From positions 2,356,001 through 2,420,000 of the forward strand of contig NZ_CP080095.1 of NCBI RefSeq assembly GCF_019428685.1: a stretch of DNA of 64,000 nucleotides. The letters are read 5' to 3'. A program made the translations under genes and the position numbers. The notes below the pieces were generated by a model. The model was not told the origin of the DNA. It ran no database searches and worked only from the letters and a program-made list of their open reading frames with translations. Origin of the DNA: Paraburkholderia edwinii (GTDB lineage: Bacteria; Pseudomonadota; Gammaproteobacteria; Burkholderiales; Burkholderiaceae). Positions 29,864 to 39,193 of this stretch are shown here, in pieces (position 1 is the stretch's first letter; the number at the start of each line of letters is the position of its first letter).

Positions 29864-31549
29864 ATGAAGACGAACGACACTATTGTCCGGCAGTCGACGT
29901 ATCGCTTGTATGGTGAGGAAAGCGCGAAGAGCGGTGCGCCTCAGCAGGCAGCATCACCTGCACCAACGTCGCCGGGCCGCAATCGCAGGTCCCCATTGCC
30001 CGCGCCGCCGGGCTGGTACGGTAAAGCAGACGGTAGCACGGCGCCGTCTTCCGTTTCGCAAACCACCAACGGCGTTGGGAACAACCTTGACGCGGTGACG
30101 CGGGTGCAACTCCAGGGTGTTCAGATCAAGACAGACTACTCGGCGAAGGAAGTATTGACGATTGCCGCAGATGCGTTCTCAAGGCCGATTTCCGCTTTTC
30201 TGGAGTACATGGGGAACGCGGGTTCGCTGCTCATCGATGGGCGGCCGGCGACGGAAGAAGAAAAACATACCATTCGTTCGTTTACCGAGAAATTCGACGC
30301 CATTGCGGGCGCGGCTGGCGGAGGCAGCATCCAGGCGGTGGGAAAAATGCTTCATCACATCAACGATGCGGCCAACGGCAAAATGCCGAGCCGGGACGAG
30401 ATGGTCGCCAATATGATGGATGGCGTAAATATGATCGACGTTAAGATTCCGGACTTCAAGGGGAAGGTGCTAACGCGTCCGGACCCGCCTCCGCCGGAGG
30501 GTCCGGACGCGCCGCCGCCGGCGTCTGCGAGTAAACCGGCAATCAGTCAGCCGGCAAATCCCGCATCGACACAGCAAGCGACGGCACAGAACGCATCAGC
30601 ACAGAACGGGACGCCCACGAACCTCGTGAAGGAACTGTCGAACCAGGGACCGCTTATCCTGCCGCCGCCGCTTACCCGGCAGGAAGATCAGCAAAGGATT
30701 GACGCGTTCGGGGGGCCGGTCACGTTTTACAGGAAAGACCGCGTGGTGCCGAACCCCGATGCCGCGGCTTCCCTTCGTGCAAGCGAGTATCGCGATCGGC
30801 GCGGCGTGCTGACAGTCGGCAAAGGCAAAGACCTGACTTCCTATGATCCGGGGATGAAAGCGGTTTTGAATCGCAATCGAAGCGCCGACGTCAGTCCGGC
30901 GCTCGCAAACGCGGATGTCATTGCGCTACGCAGTGGCCGGGACGGTGTGGCGGCGATCAACGTGAATTTTGCCGATCTGGCACCGGGTTCGACCACGATC
31001 GTCACCAGCGGGGCCATGCGCGGAGACATGACATTATTCACCGCCGACGAATCAGGTTTTTCCGCGTATCGCGCGCAGGCGTCGAAGAAGACGCGAGCGA
31101 AATCGGCCGATGCGGCTGCGGCCAGCATTGCGAGCGCTCACGAACGTTTCGGCAAAACCGATACGTATGCCAAGCCGCCGGCGAGCGGCTTCGACGCGGT
31201 GTTTCGCGCGGCGAAAAGTCACCCGTTTTCGGCGCTTGTCTATAGCTACGACGTTGCGCCGAACGGTCAGCCGCACCCGAAATTCGGCCCCACGAGCGAT
31301 GTGGGGCTGCGCCCGGACGGCAGACCCTGGAGTTCAGTGAATTTTAATTATCTGGCTCCGGGCAAGAGTTCCAGCGAGGTCGGTACGGCGCAAGCGATAA
31401 TCGTGAAAGACCTGAACGGCAAGGTGACCGTGCGGGTATTGGCTCAGCGTGGCAAACTGGAAAACCCGCTGCGCGGTCCACGTCCGTCTTACACGTATCG
31501 CCCGATCGAGAGCTCCGTGGGTTCCTTTACGACGCGCGATCGCGTTTAA
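29864..31549 (+). CDS. Putative secreted effector/toxin with a CNF1-like deamidase domain lacking the catalytic Cys and His
   Basis: 561 residues, no cysteine, no signal peptide or membrane helix. Residues 1-70 are Ser/Pro/Gln-rich and disordered-looking; 75-200 are partly helical; 204-252 form a Pro/Ala/Gln linker. Residues 270-561 match the CNF1 Rho-deamidase domain as I remember it. FYRKDR near 288 matches FYIKKDR, VTSGAMRGD at 380-388 matches ITSGNLSGC, and GTAQAIIV (507-514) with GKVTVRVL (519-526) matches GTSATVLV with GNVVVRSL. The catalytic Cys866 position is Asp388 and the His881 position falls near Gln405. This suggests an inactive or altered deamidase. The unrelated core genes around it and the AT-rich leader suggest acquisition. 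Confidence 0.65.
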   Translation: MKTNDTIVRQSTYRLYGEESAKSGAPQQAASPAPTSPGRNRRSPLPAPPGWYGKADGSTAPSSVSQTTNGVGNNLDAVTRVQLQGVQIKTDYSAKEVLTIAADAFSRPISAFLEYMGNAGSLLIDGRPATEEEKHTIRSFTEKFDAIAGAAGGGSIQAVGKMLHHINDAANGKMPSRDEMVANMMDGVNMIDVKIPDFKGKVLTRPDPPPPEGPDAPPPASASKPAISQPANPASTQQATAQNASAQNGTPTNLVKELSNQGPLILPPPLTRQEDQQRIDAFGGPVTFYRKDRVVPNPDAAASLRASEYRDRRGVLTVGKGKDLTSYDPGMKAVLNRNRSADVSPALANADVIALRSGRDGVAAINVNFADLAPGSTTIVTSGAMRGDMTLFTADESGFSAYRAQASKKTRAKSADAAAASIASAHERFGKTDTYAKPPASGFDAVFRAAKSHPFSALVYSYDVAPNGQPHPKFGPTSDVGLRPDGRPWSSVNFNYLAPGKSSSEVGTAQAIIVKDLNGKVTVRVLAQRGKLENPLRGPRPSYTYRPIESSVGSFTTRDRV

Positions 31550-31588
31550 TGCTACGCGGCGCATGACGTGTAGAACGTCAACCTGGTA

Positions 31589-31611
31589 GGGTGACGCACT
31601 CCCTGTCGCCC
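31589..31611 (+). terminator. Possible hairpin after the CNF-like gene
   Basis: GGGTGAC (31589-31595) pairs with GTCGCCC (31605-31611) with one G-T wobble around a 9-nt loop. There is no T-run after it, so terminator function is doubtful. Confidence 0.3.
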
Positions 31612-31657
31612 GACCGGATGTGCGGCGGCAAAAGAAAATCAAAAGGCAATCGCTCAA

Positions 31658-32533
31658 ATGTCGATGTTCGAATTCACCAGCAAGGTCGCGGTCATTACCG
31701 GCGCAGCAAGCGGTTTCGGTCGGGCGTTCGCGGATGAGGGCGCGGCGCTCGGCATGAAGCTCGTGCTGGCCGATATCGACGAAGCGGCGCTCGCGCGCGC
31801 GGTCGACGAACTGCGCGCGGGGGGCGCCGACGCGATCGGCGTGCGCACTGATGTATCGCGCGGCGAAGAGGTCGAAGCGCTCGCGCAGGCGGCGCTCGAC
31901 GCGTTCGGCGGCGTCCATCTGCTGTTCAACAACGCTGGTGTGGGCGCGCTCGGCTATCTGTGGGAATGCTCGGCGAACGACTGGTCGTGGGTACTCGGCG
32001 TTAACGTGATGGGTGTCGCGCACGGTGTGCGCGTCTTCACGCCGATCATGCTGCGGCAGAACGAGCCTGCGCATATCGTCAATACGGCGTCGGTCGCGGG
32101 GCTGGTGTCGGCGCCGGCAATGGGCGTCTACAACGCATCGAAACATGCCGTCGTTTCGTTGACCGAGACCCTTTATCACGATCTGCGTCAGGTAGGCGCA
32201 CCGGTCGGCTGCTCGCTGTTGTGTCCCGCCTATGTGCCGACCGGTATTGTGGATTCGGGACGCACACGTCCTATCGAACTTCGCGACGATGCGCCGCCAA
32301 GCGCGTCGCGCGTGGCCGCGGACCAGCAACTGCGGCGCGCGGTGGAGTCGGGCAGAAAGAGCGCCGCCGACATTGCAAAGCTCACATTCGAGGCGGTGCG
32401 CGAAGGGCGTTTCTACGTCATCACGCATCCGTCGATTTTTGTGGCGGTGAAGTCGCGCCACGCCGATATCGAAGACGGCCGTGCGCCGACCGATCCGATG
32501 TCGCTCAGGCGTCCGGCAAAGCCCGGTGCCTAA
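31658..32533 (+). CDS. Short-chain dehydrogenase/reductase
   Basis: 291-residue classical SDR. The cofactor motif is TGAASGFG near residue 15, followed by NNAGVG, the catalytic Ser in VNTASVAG and the YxxxK in YNASKHAVV. Substrate is unknown. The start codon follows AAAGGCAATCG without a strong ribosome binding site. The C-terminal tail from about residue 225 is longer and more variable than the core. It is convergent with the peptidase gene. Confidence 0.92.
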   Translation: MSMFEFTSKVAVITGAASGFGRAFADEGAALGMKLVLADIDEAALARAVDELRAGGADAIGVRTDVSRGEEVEALAQAALDAFGGVHLLFNNAGVGALGYLWECSANDWSWVLGVNVMGVAHGVRVFTPIMLRQNEPAHIVNTASVAGLVSAPAMGVYNASKHAVVSLTETLYHDLRQVGAPVGCSLLCPAYVPTGIVDSGRTRPIELRDDAPPSASRVAADQQLRRAVESGRKSAADIAKLTFEAVREGRFYVITHPSIFVAVKSRHADIEDGRAPTDPMSLRRPAKPGA

Positions 32534-32582
32534 CGCGCGAGCGCCCGCCGGGTCAGATTTCCGGCGAGCGCAGCGTTGGCGC

Positions 32583-34712
32583 TTATCGTCCGCCGTGATG
32601 CTTGCCTTCCGCAAGCGTTGACCACAGGAACTCGCGAATCATGGCCTGTGTCGTGGCGACCGCCTCGGGCAGCACGCCGGCGCCATGCCCGCCATCCTCC
32701 CGCTCGAACAGCCAGACGCGTTGATGGCCGAGCCCCTGCATGCGCGCCGTCATCTTGCGCGCATGGCCCGGATGCACGCGATCGTCGGTGGAGGACGTCA
32801 CGAACAGCACCGGCGGATAGGCCACATCGGGTTGAACGCGGTGGTAAGGCGAATAGCGCAACAGGAAGCGCAGATCATCCGGTTCGTCGGGGTTGCCATA
32901 TTCGTCGATCCATAGCGCACCTTGCAGCAACAGATGAAAGCGCGACATGTCGAGCAGCGGCACTTCGGAGACGACCGCGCCGAACAGGTCGGGCCGCTGC
33001 ATCATGCAAGCGGCAGTCAGCAGGCCGCCGTTGCTACCGCCGACGATGCCCAGTTGCTGTGGCGTCGTGACGCCCGTGTCGATGAGCGCTTGCGCGATCG
33101 TCATGAAGTCGTCGAACGCGACCTGGCGGTTTTCGCGCCGCGCGGCCTCATGCCAGGCCGTTCCAAATTCTCCGCCACCGCGCGTGCAGGCGATGGCGAG
33201 CACACCGCCGCGCTCAAGCCACGCGAATCCTTCGGTATCGACGTAGCTCGGCGCATCCATCGAGACCGCGAATCCGCCGTAGCCGGACAACATGCACGGC
33301 CGTGGCGTGTCGCCTTGTCCGCTCGCGCGGCCGATCACCCAGTATGGAATCGGTTCGCCGTCGGCAGCGATCGCATGGTGTCGCTGTGCCGCGAAGCCGG
33401 TCGCATCGAACTGGGCCGGCAACTGTGAAACGCGGCGCCACGGCTCGTCCGTACCGAGATCGGCGTAAAACAGCGTCGGCGGCGTGAGGAAATGGCAGAC
33501 GTGGATGAGTACGGTATCGTCGACTTCGCAGTGGACCGCGGAAATGGAAACCTCGCTTTCCGCAGGGAGTGCCAGCTCGCGTTGCTGCCACGGCAAGCCC
33601 GGGCCGATGGGCGCTCGCCATTGCACGACGCGTGTTTTGCCGTTGTCGGAGAACACGACCGAGATCATGTGTCTGGTGTAGACCGCATCGGCGAGAACCT
33701 GCCTGTCGGCGGGTGCGAACAGTGTCGTGAAATCACGTGCGCCGCCAAGAAACGCATGGCGGTCAATAGCGAGCAATGAGTCTGCGGGGTAGGCAGATCC
33801 TTCGATGTCCCAGGCTGTACGCAGACTGACCATCAACCAGCCGTTCCACAGAGTCAGGGCCGCATCCATCGGCAGGTCGTATTGCCGCCAGGCACCGCTG
33901 GTTTCGTCGAGCCAAAACTTCTCGAATTCGAAAAAGCTCTTCATGCGCACGGCGTTGTGAACCTTCGCGAGACAGTCGTAAAAGACGCAAGTCCCCTGAT
34001 CGTTTACGTCGCATGCGAACACCACCGGCGCAGCATCGACCGCGGAGCCCCGCGTCCATTTGCGAGTCTGCTGCGGGTATTTCGATGCGGTGAGATTGAC
34101 CTCCCCATTGACGGCGCTGTTGTCCCACGCAACGTAGACCGTGTTGCGATCGATCCAGCTGATCGTGTGAACGCCGGCGACCGGAAGATTGAATCCGTCC
34201 TCGACGAACGCACGCGCGTTGATATCGAATTCCTTGACGACACACGCATCGGCACCGCCAGGCGACAGCAGGACCAGCGCGCGGTCGGCGTCCGGGTAGA
34301 GGATCTGGAAGTCTTGCAGTGTCCAGCGCGTGCTGTCGTCGTTGCGACAGTTGAGGTCGATCGCGCCGATGTCGAGCACGGTTTCCCATTGGGCGGTGCC
34401 TGCGAGCCAGACATCCCAGGGTGTTCGGCGCACGAAGCCGAGCGGGTGCGCGGCGTCGATCCAGGTGTTGTAGGCCCAGTCGTTCCAGCGCGAACAGACG
34501 ATCAGTTGTTCTTCGGACGTATAGGCTTCGAGGAGGCGCCTCGACAATGCGTCGACGCGTGCGCCACGGCCGAATGCCTCGATGGTTCGTGCACATTGCG
34601 CGTCGACCCATGCGTCGACAGCCGGATCGTCGAGTGCTTCGAGGGCAAGATACGGGTCGCTGTCATTCGACGGCGGCCAGTTGACGCCTGGCGCCACGAT
34701 ATTTTCAGGCAT
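32583..34712 (-). CDS. S9 family prolyl oligopeptidase
   Basis: 709 residues, cytoplasmic (no signal peptide). DPYLALEALDDPAVDAWV is the family N-terminus. A beta-propeller region follows, then the alpha/beta hydrolase domain with RGGGEFGTAWHEAARRENRQ and the nucleophile motif GGSNGGLL. The catalytic Asp is probably in SSTDDRVHPGHA and the His in REDGGHGAGV. Such enzymes cleave short proline-containing peptides. GAGGAA precedes the ATG. It lies divergent from the esterase gene with about 210 bp between them. Confidence 0.93.
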   Translation of the reverse strand: MPENIVAPGVNWPPSNDSDPYLALEALDDPAVDAWVDAQCARTIEAFGRGARVDALSRRLLEAYTSEEQLIVCSRWNDWAYNTWIDAAHPLGFVRRTPWDVWLAGTAQWETVLDIGAIDLNCRNDDSTRWTLQDFQILYPDADRALVLLSPGGADACVVKEFDINARAFVEDGFNLPVAGVHTISWIDRNTVYVAWDNSAVNGEVNLTASKYPQQTRKWTRGSAVDAAPVVFACDVNDQGTCVFYDCLAKVHNAVRMKSFFEFEKFWLDETSGAWRQYDLPMDAALTLWNGWLMVSLRTAWDIEGSAYPADSLLAIDRHAFLGGARDFTTLFAPADRQVLADAVYTRHMISVVFSDNGKTRVVQWRAPIGPGLPWQQRELALPAESEVSISAVHCEVDDTVLIHVCHFLTPPTLFYADLGTDEPWRRVSQLPAQFDATGFAAQRHHAIAADGEPIPYWVIGRASGQGDTPRPCMLSGYGGFAVSMDAPSYVDTEGFAWLERGGVLAIACTRGGGEFGTAWHEAARRENRQVAFDDFMTIAQALIDTGVTTPQQLGIVGGSNGGLLTAACMMQRPDLFGAVVSEVPLLDMSRFHLLLQGALWIDEYGNPDEPDDLRFLLRYSPYHRVQPDVAYPPVLFVTSSTDDRVHPGHARKMTARMQGLGHQRVWLFEREDGGHGAGVLPEAVATTQAMIREFLWSTLAEGKHHGGR

Positions 34713-34923
34713 AGGTATTTCCTCGCGCGGTTGAGCGAGGAGAATCTTGCTGTACGCGCCTTGTGCGCATGCAAAAATCTGTTGGCATCGGTTATTCGTG
34801 CGCTGTGAGCCGCCGACGCATCGTCGCTGCGGTGCGATTGCGCGTTATGGCATCATCGAACGCTGTTACAAACAGGCGCGAAACAGGCGCAAAGCCGGGA
34901 GCAAACATGGCGTGCGAAGCACA

Positions 34924-35901
34924 ATGCCGCTGAATCCGAAGATCAAGGACATCCTGGAGATGATCGAGCGCGCGAAGCGCCCGCCATTTCATGAACTGAC
35001 GCCGCAGCAGGCGCGCGCGTCCTATGAAAAAAGCGCGCCGATTCTCGAGATCGCGAGCGCGCCGATGTTCTCGATCGAAGACCTCGCGGTGCCGGTGCGT
35101 AAAGGCACGGTGGGCACGCCGGACACAACGATCCGTGTGCGCCTCTATCAGCCCGTCGAGCCGCATTGGGCCCAGCCGGCGCCCGTGCTCGTCTATTTTC
35201 ATGGCGGCGGCTTCACGGTCGGCAGCGTCGCGACGCACGATGCAATTTGCCGGATGTTCGCGCGCGACGCGCAATGCGCGGTGCTCTCAGTCGATTATCG
35301 GCTCGCACCCGAGCGCAAGTTTCCGACTGCCGTGAACGACGCATTCGACGCATTGCGCTGGCTGTATGAAAATGCGGCCGCATATGGGATCGACGCATCG
35401 CGAATCGCGCTCGGCGGCGACAGCGCGGGCGGCACGCTCGCGACGGTGGGCGCGGTGCTGGCGCGCGACGCCGGTATTCCGATTGTTTTGCAGTTACTGG
35501 TCTACCCGGGCACCTCGAGCCATCAGCAGACCGATTCGCATGCGCGGCTCGCGAACGGCTATCTGTTGCCGGCTACGACGATCCAGTGGTTCTTCACGCA
35601 GTATCTGCGCGATGCCGGAGACCGCCTCGACTGGCGCTTCGCGCCGCTCGACGGCACGCGCGGCGCGCCGGATTTCAGCGGCGTCGCGCCCGCGTGGATC
35701 GCGACCGCCGAATACGATCCGCTCAGCGACGAGGGCGCCGCCTACGCGGACAAGCTGCGCGCGGCCGGCAACGCGGTTACGCTCAAGCGCTACGACGGCA
35801 TGATTCACGAGTTCTTCAAGATGGGCGGCTACGTGCCCGAGGTCGCGCAAGCACATGCCGATGCGGCCGCCGCGCTGCGCGCGGCATTCGGCATCGATTG
35901 A
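34924..35901 (+). CDS. Alpha/beta hydrolase, hormone-sensitive-lipase (GDSAG) family esterase
   Basis: 325 residues. The HSL family marks are the oxyanion motif YFHGGGFTVGS, the nucleophile motif GGDSAGGTLA, the Asp in EYDPLSDEG and the His in GMIHEFFKMGG. It hydrolyses short-chain esters. ATG 34924 (MPLNPKIKDIL) begins the conserved N-terminus; GTG 34912, four codons upstream, is better spaced from GGGAG and is a real alternative. The longer frame to 34747 has no support. Confidence 0.9.
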   Translation: MPLNPKIKDILEMIERAKRPPFHELTPQQARASYEKSAPILEIASAPMFSIEDLAVPVRKGTVGTPDTTIRVRLYQPVEPHWAQPAPVLVYFHGGGFTVGSVATHDAICRMFARDAQCAVLSVDYRLAPERKFPTAVNDAFDALRWLYENAAAYGIDASRIALGGDSAGGTLATVGAVLARDAGIPIVLQLLVYPGTSSHQQTDSHARLANGYLLPATTIQWFFTQYLRDAGDRLDWRFAPLDGTRGAPDFSGVAPAWIATAEYDPLSDEGAAYADKLRAAGNAVTLKRYDGMIHEFFKMGGYVPEVAQAHADAAAALRAAFGID

Positions 35902-35923
35902 ATGCGACGCGTACCGACGCCGC

Positions 35924-36751
35924 TCACGCCTCGATATCGAACGCGAAGCTGCGTTCCGAGTTGCCGGGCCGCTTGATGATGTGGGAGCCGTTGTCGTCGC
36001 TGCGCTCTGTGGTTTGCACGCTGTAACGCGTGCTTTTACCGTGACCTTGCGCAAGCACGCGCAAGGCAGTCGTCCCGCGCGTGCCGTAGTCGGGCATTTC
36101 GATAAACGCGGCCGACAGCGCGCGTTCGAATTCCAGCGTCACGCCGGTGGCCGGCAATTCGTCGTCGCGTGCGATGCGCGTGTCGCGCATCAAGTCGATC
36201 AGATCGTCGAGCGGCGCGAGCGGGTTGCGCGCCAGGGTATCGGCGAGCGCCGCACGCTGGTTGACGAGTTTCGGCCACGGCGTATCGAGCACCGCATTCG
36301 AAATGCCGTGTGTGCCTTCGGCGAGCGGCGCCGGCGCCCGCGGCGAGCGGTTGCAGTACCACGCGAGTTCGCGCCGCGTCCAGTCGCCGACCAGCAGATT
36401 GAAGCCGCTGTACATGTCGCCGTTTTGCGCGACTTCGTTCAGATACTCGAGCGGCGCCGCGCCTCGTTCGCGCGTGAGCCAGTTGCTGACCAGCGCGCCG
36501 CGTGTCGGCGCATCGGGGCGCGTCGCGTTCGGCGCGCGATAGTTGGTGAGCGCTGCGAAACGCCCGTCGCGCGTCATGCCAAGCCATGTGCCTCCGCCCG
36601 TCAGATCGCGGCCCGCGAGCAGCGCCGGCGCGTCCTGCCACCAGTGCATCGGTTCGGCCGTGCGGCGCAGGAATTCGTCGCGGTTCGCGGCGAGCGTGAA
36701 GAGCGGGCCCCCGGTTGCGGCGGGCCGCCAGTCGAAGACGATCAGGCACAT
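35924..36751 (-). CDS. NRDE family protein (TANGO2-like)
   Basis: 275 residues starting MCLIVFDWRP, with the eponymous motif AANRDEFLRR at residues 21-30. The Cys at position 2 is conserved and becomes N-terminal after Met removal, as in Ntn hydrolases. Further family blocks are GRDLTGGGTWLGMTRDGRFAAL, SGFNLLVGD and HGISNAVLDTPWPK. Eukaryotic TANGO2 affects haem and lipid handling; bacterial function is not settled. The start is fixed by the conserved N-terminus, not by the longer frame to 36904. Confidence 0.9.
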   Translation of the reverse strand: MCLIVFDWRPAATGGPLFTLAANRDEFLRRTAEPMHWWQDAPALLAGRDLTGGGTWLGMTRDGRFAALTNYRAPNATRPDAPTRGALVSNWLTRERGAAPLEYLNEVAQNGDMYSGFNLLVGDWTRRELAWYCNRSPRAPAPLAEGTHGISNAVLDTPWPKLVNQRAALADTLARNPLAPLDDLIDLMRDTRIARDDELPATGVTLEFERALSAAFIEMPDYGTRGTTALRVLAQGHGKSTRYSVQTTERSDDNGSHIIKRPGNSERSFAFDIEA

Positions 36752-36986
36752 CGTATGGAGTCGCTTTTTATAGGTGGTAGGAGCGGCTGGCGTGCAGGGA
36801 GGTGAAGCCGCTAAAGCGACAATGATGGCAGGGATTCGATATTCAAGCTGATGCCGGCCATCGACGCGCTGGGCGCAAGCCGGATCGGGCGACGGCACGC
36901 GCATCGGCCCGCGCGCTCGCCCGAGGGCGGCGCGCGGCGCGTATCGTGTCTCAGGAAAAAGGAGAGGGGACCGACGAAGGTATGGC

Positions 36987-38126
36987 TCAGGCGTCGGCAG
37001 GCAGTGCGTAGGGCAAGGGCAAGAACGTCAGCTCCGGTCCGTCCGCCGAACCCAGACGAACAGTGCCGGCCTCCAGCGCCGCGAGTTTCATTTCGACGAG
37101 CATATCGACGCCGCCGTCCGGCGCCGCGGCGGCGTTGACGACCATCCCGCACGGCTGGGCCGCATCGTCGGCGTGAAAGAGCTCGGTGCCCGGCAGCACG
37201 GTTTCGGGCTCGCCCGCGACATTCGCAAGCGCGGTGCGCCGCTTGATCGTGCCGCGATACTGGCTGCGCGCGACGATTTCCTGGCCCGGATAGCAGCCCT
37301 TGCGGAAGTTGACGCCACCGAGCACGTCGTAGTTGACCATCTGCGGGACGAACTGCTCGACGACGCGCTGCGTGATGCGCGGCTCGCCCGCGCGGATGTC
37401 GAGCCAGTCCCACACCGCGGCGGTCGCGCGCGTGAGCTTTGCATCGAGCGCGGGCAGGCGTGCCTCGACGTCGGCCTTCGGCCCGACCCACAGATAACGC
37501 AGGCGCCCAGCCGCATCCGGCACGCGAATCAGCGACCCGTGAGGACCGTCGACTTTCACGTGCACGCCATCGGGCAATGCGTCGAACACCGTCGACAACG
37601 CGTCGCGCACGTCGCCGGCAAAGCCGACGGCGGCGAGCGTGCCGCTGGCATCGGCAAGCTTCGCCTTGGCGCGCAGCACGAACATCGACAGGCGCTTCTG
37701 CACGGCGGCCTGCACGTCCTGCGCGACGAGGAGACGGATGATGTCGCCGTCGCGCCACGTGAGGAACGACGCGAGCAGACGTCCCTTCGCCGTGCAGTAG
37801 CCGGCCAGACGCGCGCTTGCCGCGTCGAGATGCTGCGTATCGTTGGTGAGCTGGCTGTGCAGGAACGTCGCGGCATCGTCGCCGGCGACATCGATCACGC
37901 CGAATTGCGTGAGCGGCATATAGGCGCCGCGCGACAGCGCGGCGTCGAAGTCGTCGCGCGCCGGCCGCGGCAGCGGGGCAAGCGGCGGCACGGGCGCGGC
38001 CGGCGCAAGCGGCCCGCGCGCGGCAGCGCCCGCGGTGACGGAGCCAGAAGTAGAACCGGAAGCGGAACCCGCGACAGAAGTGGAATCTTGCGATGCGTTC
38101 ATGGAGGAGGAAACCAGGTAGGCCAT
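36987..38126 (-). CDS. ygfZ: Folate-binding protein YgfZ (iron-sulfur cluster assembly factor)
   Basis: About 379 residues, related to the glycine-cleavage T-protein fold. The signature KGCYPGQEIVARSQYRG carries the conserved Cys. Upstream blocks are SQLTNDTQHLDAASARLAGYCTAKGRLLASF. YgfZ uses tetrahydrofolate to help maintain MiaB-type iron-sulfur enzymes. The N-terminal 55 residues are Ser/Gly/Pro/Ala-rich with 12-bp repeat character and look expanded. ATG 38102 (MNASQDS) is an alternative start. The gene is divergent from mltG, and its predicted -10 lies 25 bp upstream. Confidence 0.92.
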   Translation of the reverse strand: MAYLVSSSMNASQDSTSVAGSASGSTSGSVTAGAAARGPLAPAAPVPPLAPLPRPARDDFDAALSRGAYMPLTQFGVIDVAGDDAATFLHSQLTNDTQHLDAASARLAGYCTAKGRLLASFLTWRDGDIIRLLVAQDVQAAVQKRLSMFVLRAKAKLADASGTLAAVGFAGDVRDALSTVFDALPDGVHVKVDGPHGSLIRVPDAAGRLRYLWVGPKADVEARLPALDAKLTRATAAVWDWLDIRAGEPRITQRVVEQFVPQMVNYDVLGGVNFRKGCYPGQEIVARSQYRGTIKRRTALANVAGEPETVLPGTELFHADDAAQPCGMVVNAAAAPDGGVDMLVEMKLAALEAGTVRLGSADGPELTFLPLPYALPADA

Positions 38127-38149
38127 GACTCGGGATAAGGCGACCAGTT

Positions 38150-38178
38150 ATTATATGGGTCTTCACCCGAGCCTTGTC
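38150..38178 (-). promoter_or_regulatory. Predicted ygfZ promoter overlapping the mltG start region
   Basis: A perfect TATAAT (minus strand, 38155-38150) lies in the 56-bp gap between ygfZ and mltG. The -35 position, weak (GACAAG-like), falls at 38173-38178, a few bases before the mltG ATG. Confidence 0.45.
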
Positions 38179-38182
38179 CCGC

Positions 38183-39193
38183 ATGACCCTTTTGAAGAAA
38201 TGTCTCCTGGCCGGCGCGGCGCTCGTCGTGCTGGCCGCGGCGGCTGCCGCCGGCGGATATCACTGGGCCACCACGCCGGTCAATCTGGCCACTCCCCAAC
38301 TGGACGTTACGATCAAGCCGCACGGCACGCTGCGCGGTGTGACCGCGCAGCTGAACCGCGGCGGCGTGCCGGTCGAGCCCGAACTGTTCGTGCTGATGGC
38401 GCGCGTGCTCGGCCTGCAGGCGGCGCTGAAGTCGGGAAACTACGAGTTCAGGCAGGGCATCACGCCGTACGAAGTGCTGCAGAAAATCGCCCGCGGCGAC
38501 GTGAACGAATACGTCGCCACGGTGATCGAAGGCTGGACCTTCAAACGGATGCGCGCGGAACTCGATGCGAACCCGGCGTTGCGGCACGATTCCGTGGGCC
38601 TGACCGACGCCGACCTGCTGAAGGCGATCGGCGCGCAGCAAACGCCGAGCGGCAACGCGGAGGGCCTGTTTTTCCCGGACACCTATCTATTCGACAAGAA
38701 TACGAGCGACCTCGACGTCTATCGCCGCGCGTACCGGCTCATGCAGCTGCGTATCGACGAGGCATGGGCGACGCGCGCGGCAGGCCTGCCGTACCGCACG
38801 CCGTATGAAGCACTAACCATGGCGTCGATCATCGAGAAGGAAACGGGCAAGGCGTCGGACCGGCCGATGGTGGCCGGCGTATTCGCGAACCGGCTCAAGG
38901 TGGGCATGCCGCTGCAGACGGACCCGACGGTCATCTACGGCATGGGCGAAAGCTACACGGGCCATCTGCACAAGCGCGACCTGCAGACGGACACTCCTTA
39001 CAATACCTACACGCGCCAGGGCTTGCCGCCGTCGCCGATCTCGCTGCCGGGCGTCGCTTCGCTGCAGGCGGCGCTCAATCCGGCGCAGACGAGCGCGCTG
39101 TATTTCGTGTCGCGCGGCGACGGCAGCAGTATCTTTTCAGACTCACTCGGCGATCATAACAAGGCCGTCGACAAATACATTCGAGGGCAATAA
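38183..39193 (+). CDS. mltG: Endolytic murein transglycosylase MltG
   Basis: 336 residues with one N-terminal membrane helix ([18 protein letters not shown]) and a periplasmic YceG domain. The catalytic Glu is in [15 protein letters not shown], followed by [38 protein letters not shown] and [13 protein letters not shown]. MltG cuts nascent glycan strands and sets their length. ATG 38183 is chosen over the upstream TTG 38174. Its TAA overlaps the tmk ATG (TAATG), so the two are translationally coupled. Confidence 0.95.
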   Translation: MTLLKKCLLAGAALVVLAAAAAAGGYHWATTPVNLATPQLDVTIKPHGTLRGVTAQLNRGGVPVEPELFVLMARVLGLQAALKSGNYEFRQGITPYEVLQKIARGDVNEYVATVIEGWTFKRMRAELDANPALRHDSVGLTDADLLKAIGAQQTPSGNAEGLFFPDTYLFDKNTSDLDVYRRAYRLMQLRIDEAWATRAAGLPYRTPYEALTMASIIEKETGKASDRPMVAGVFANRLKVGMPLQTDPTVIYGMGESYTGHLHKRDLQTDTPYNTYTRQGLPPSPISLPGVASLQAALNPAQTSALYFVSRGDGSSIFSDSLGDHNKAVDKYIRGQ

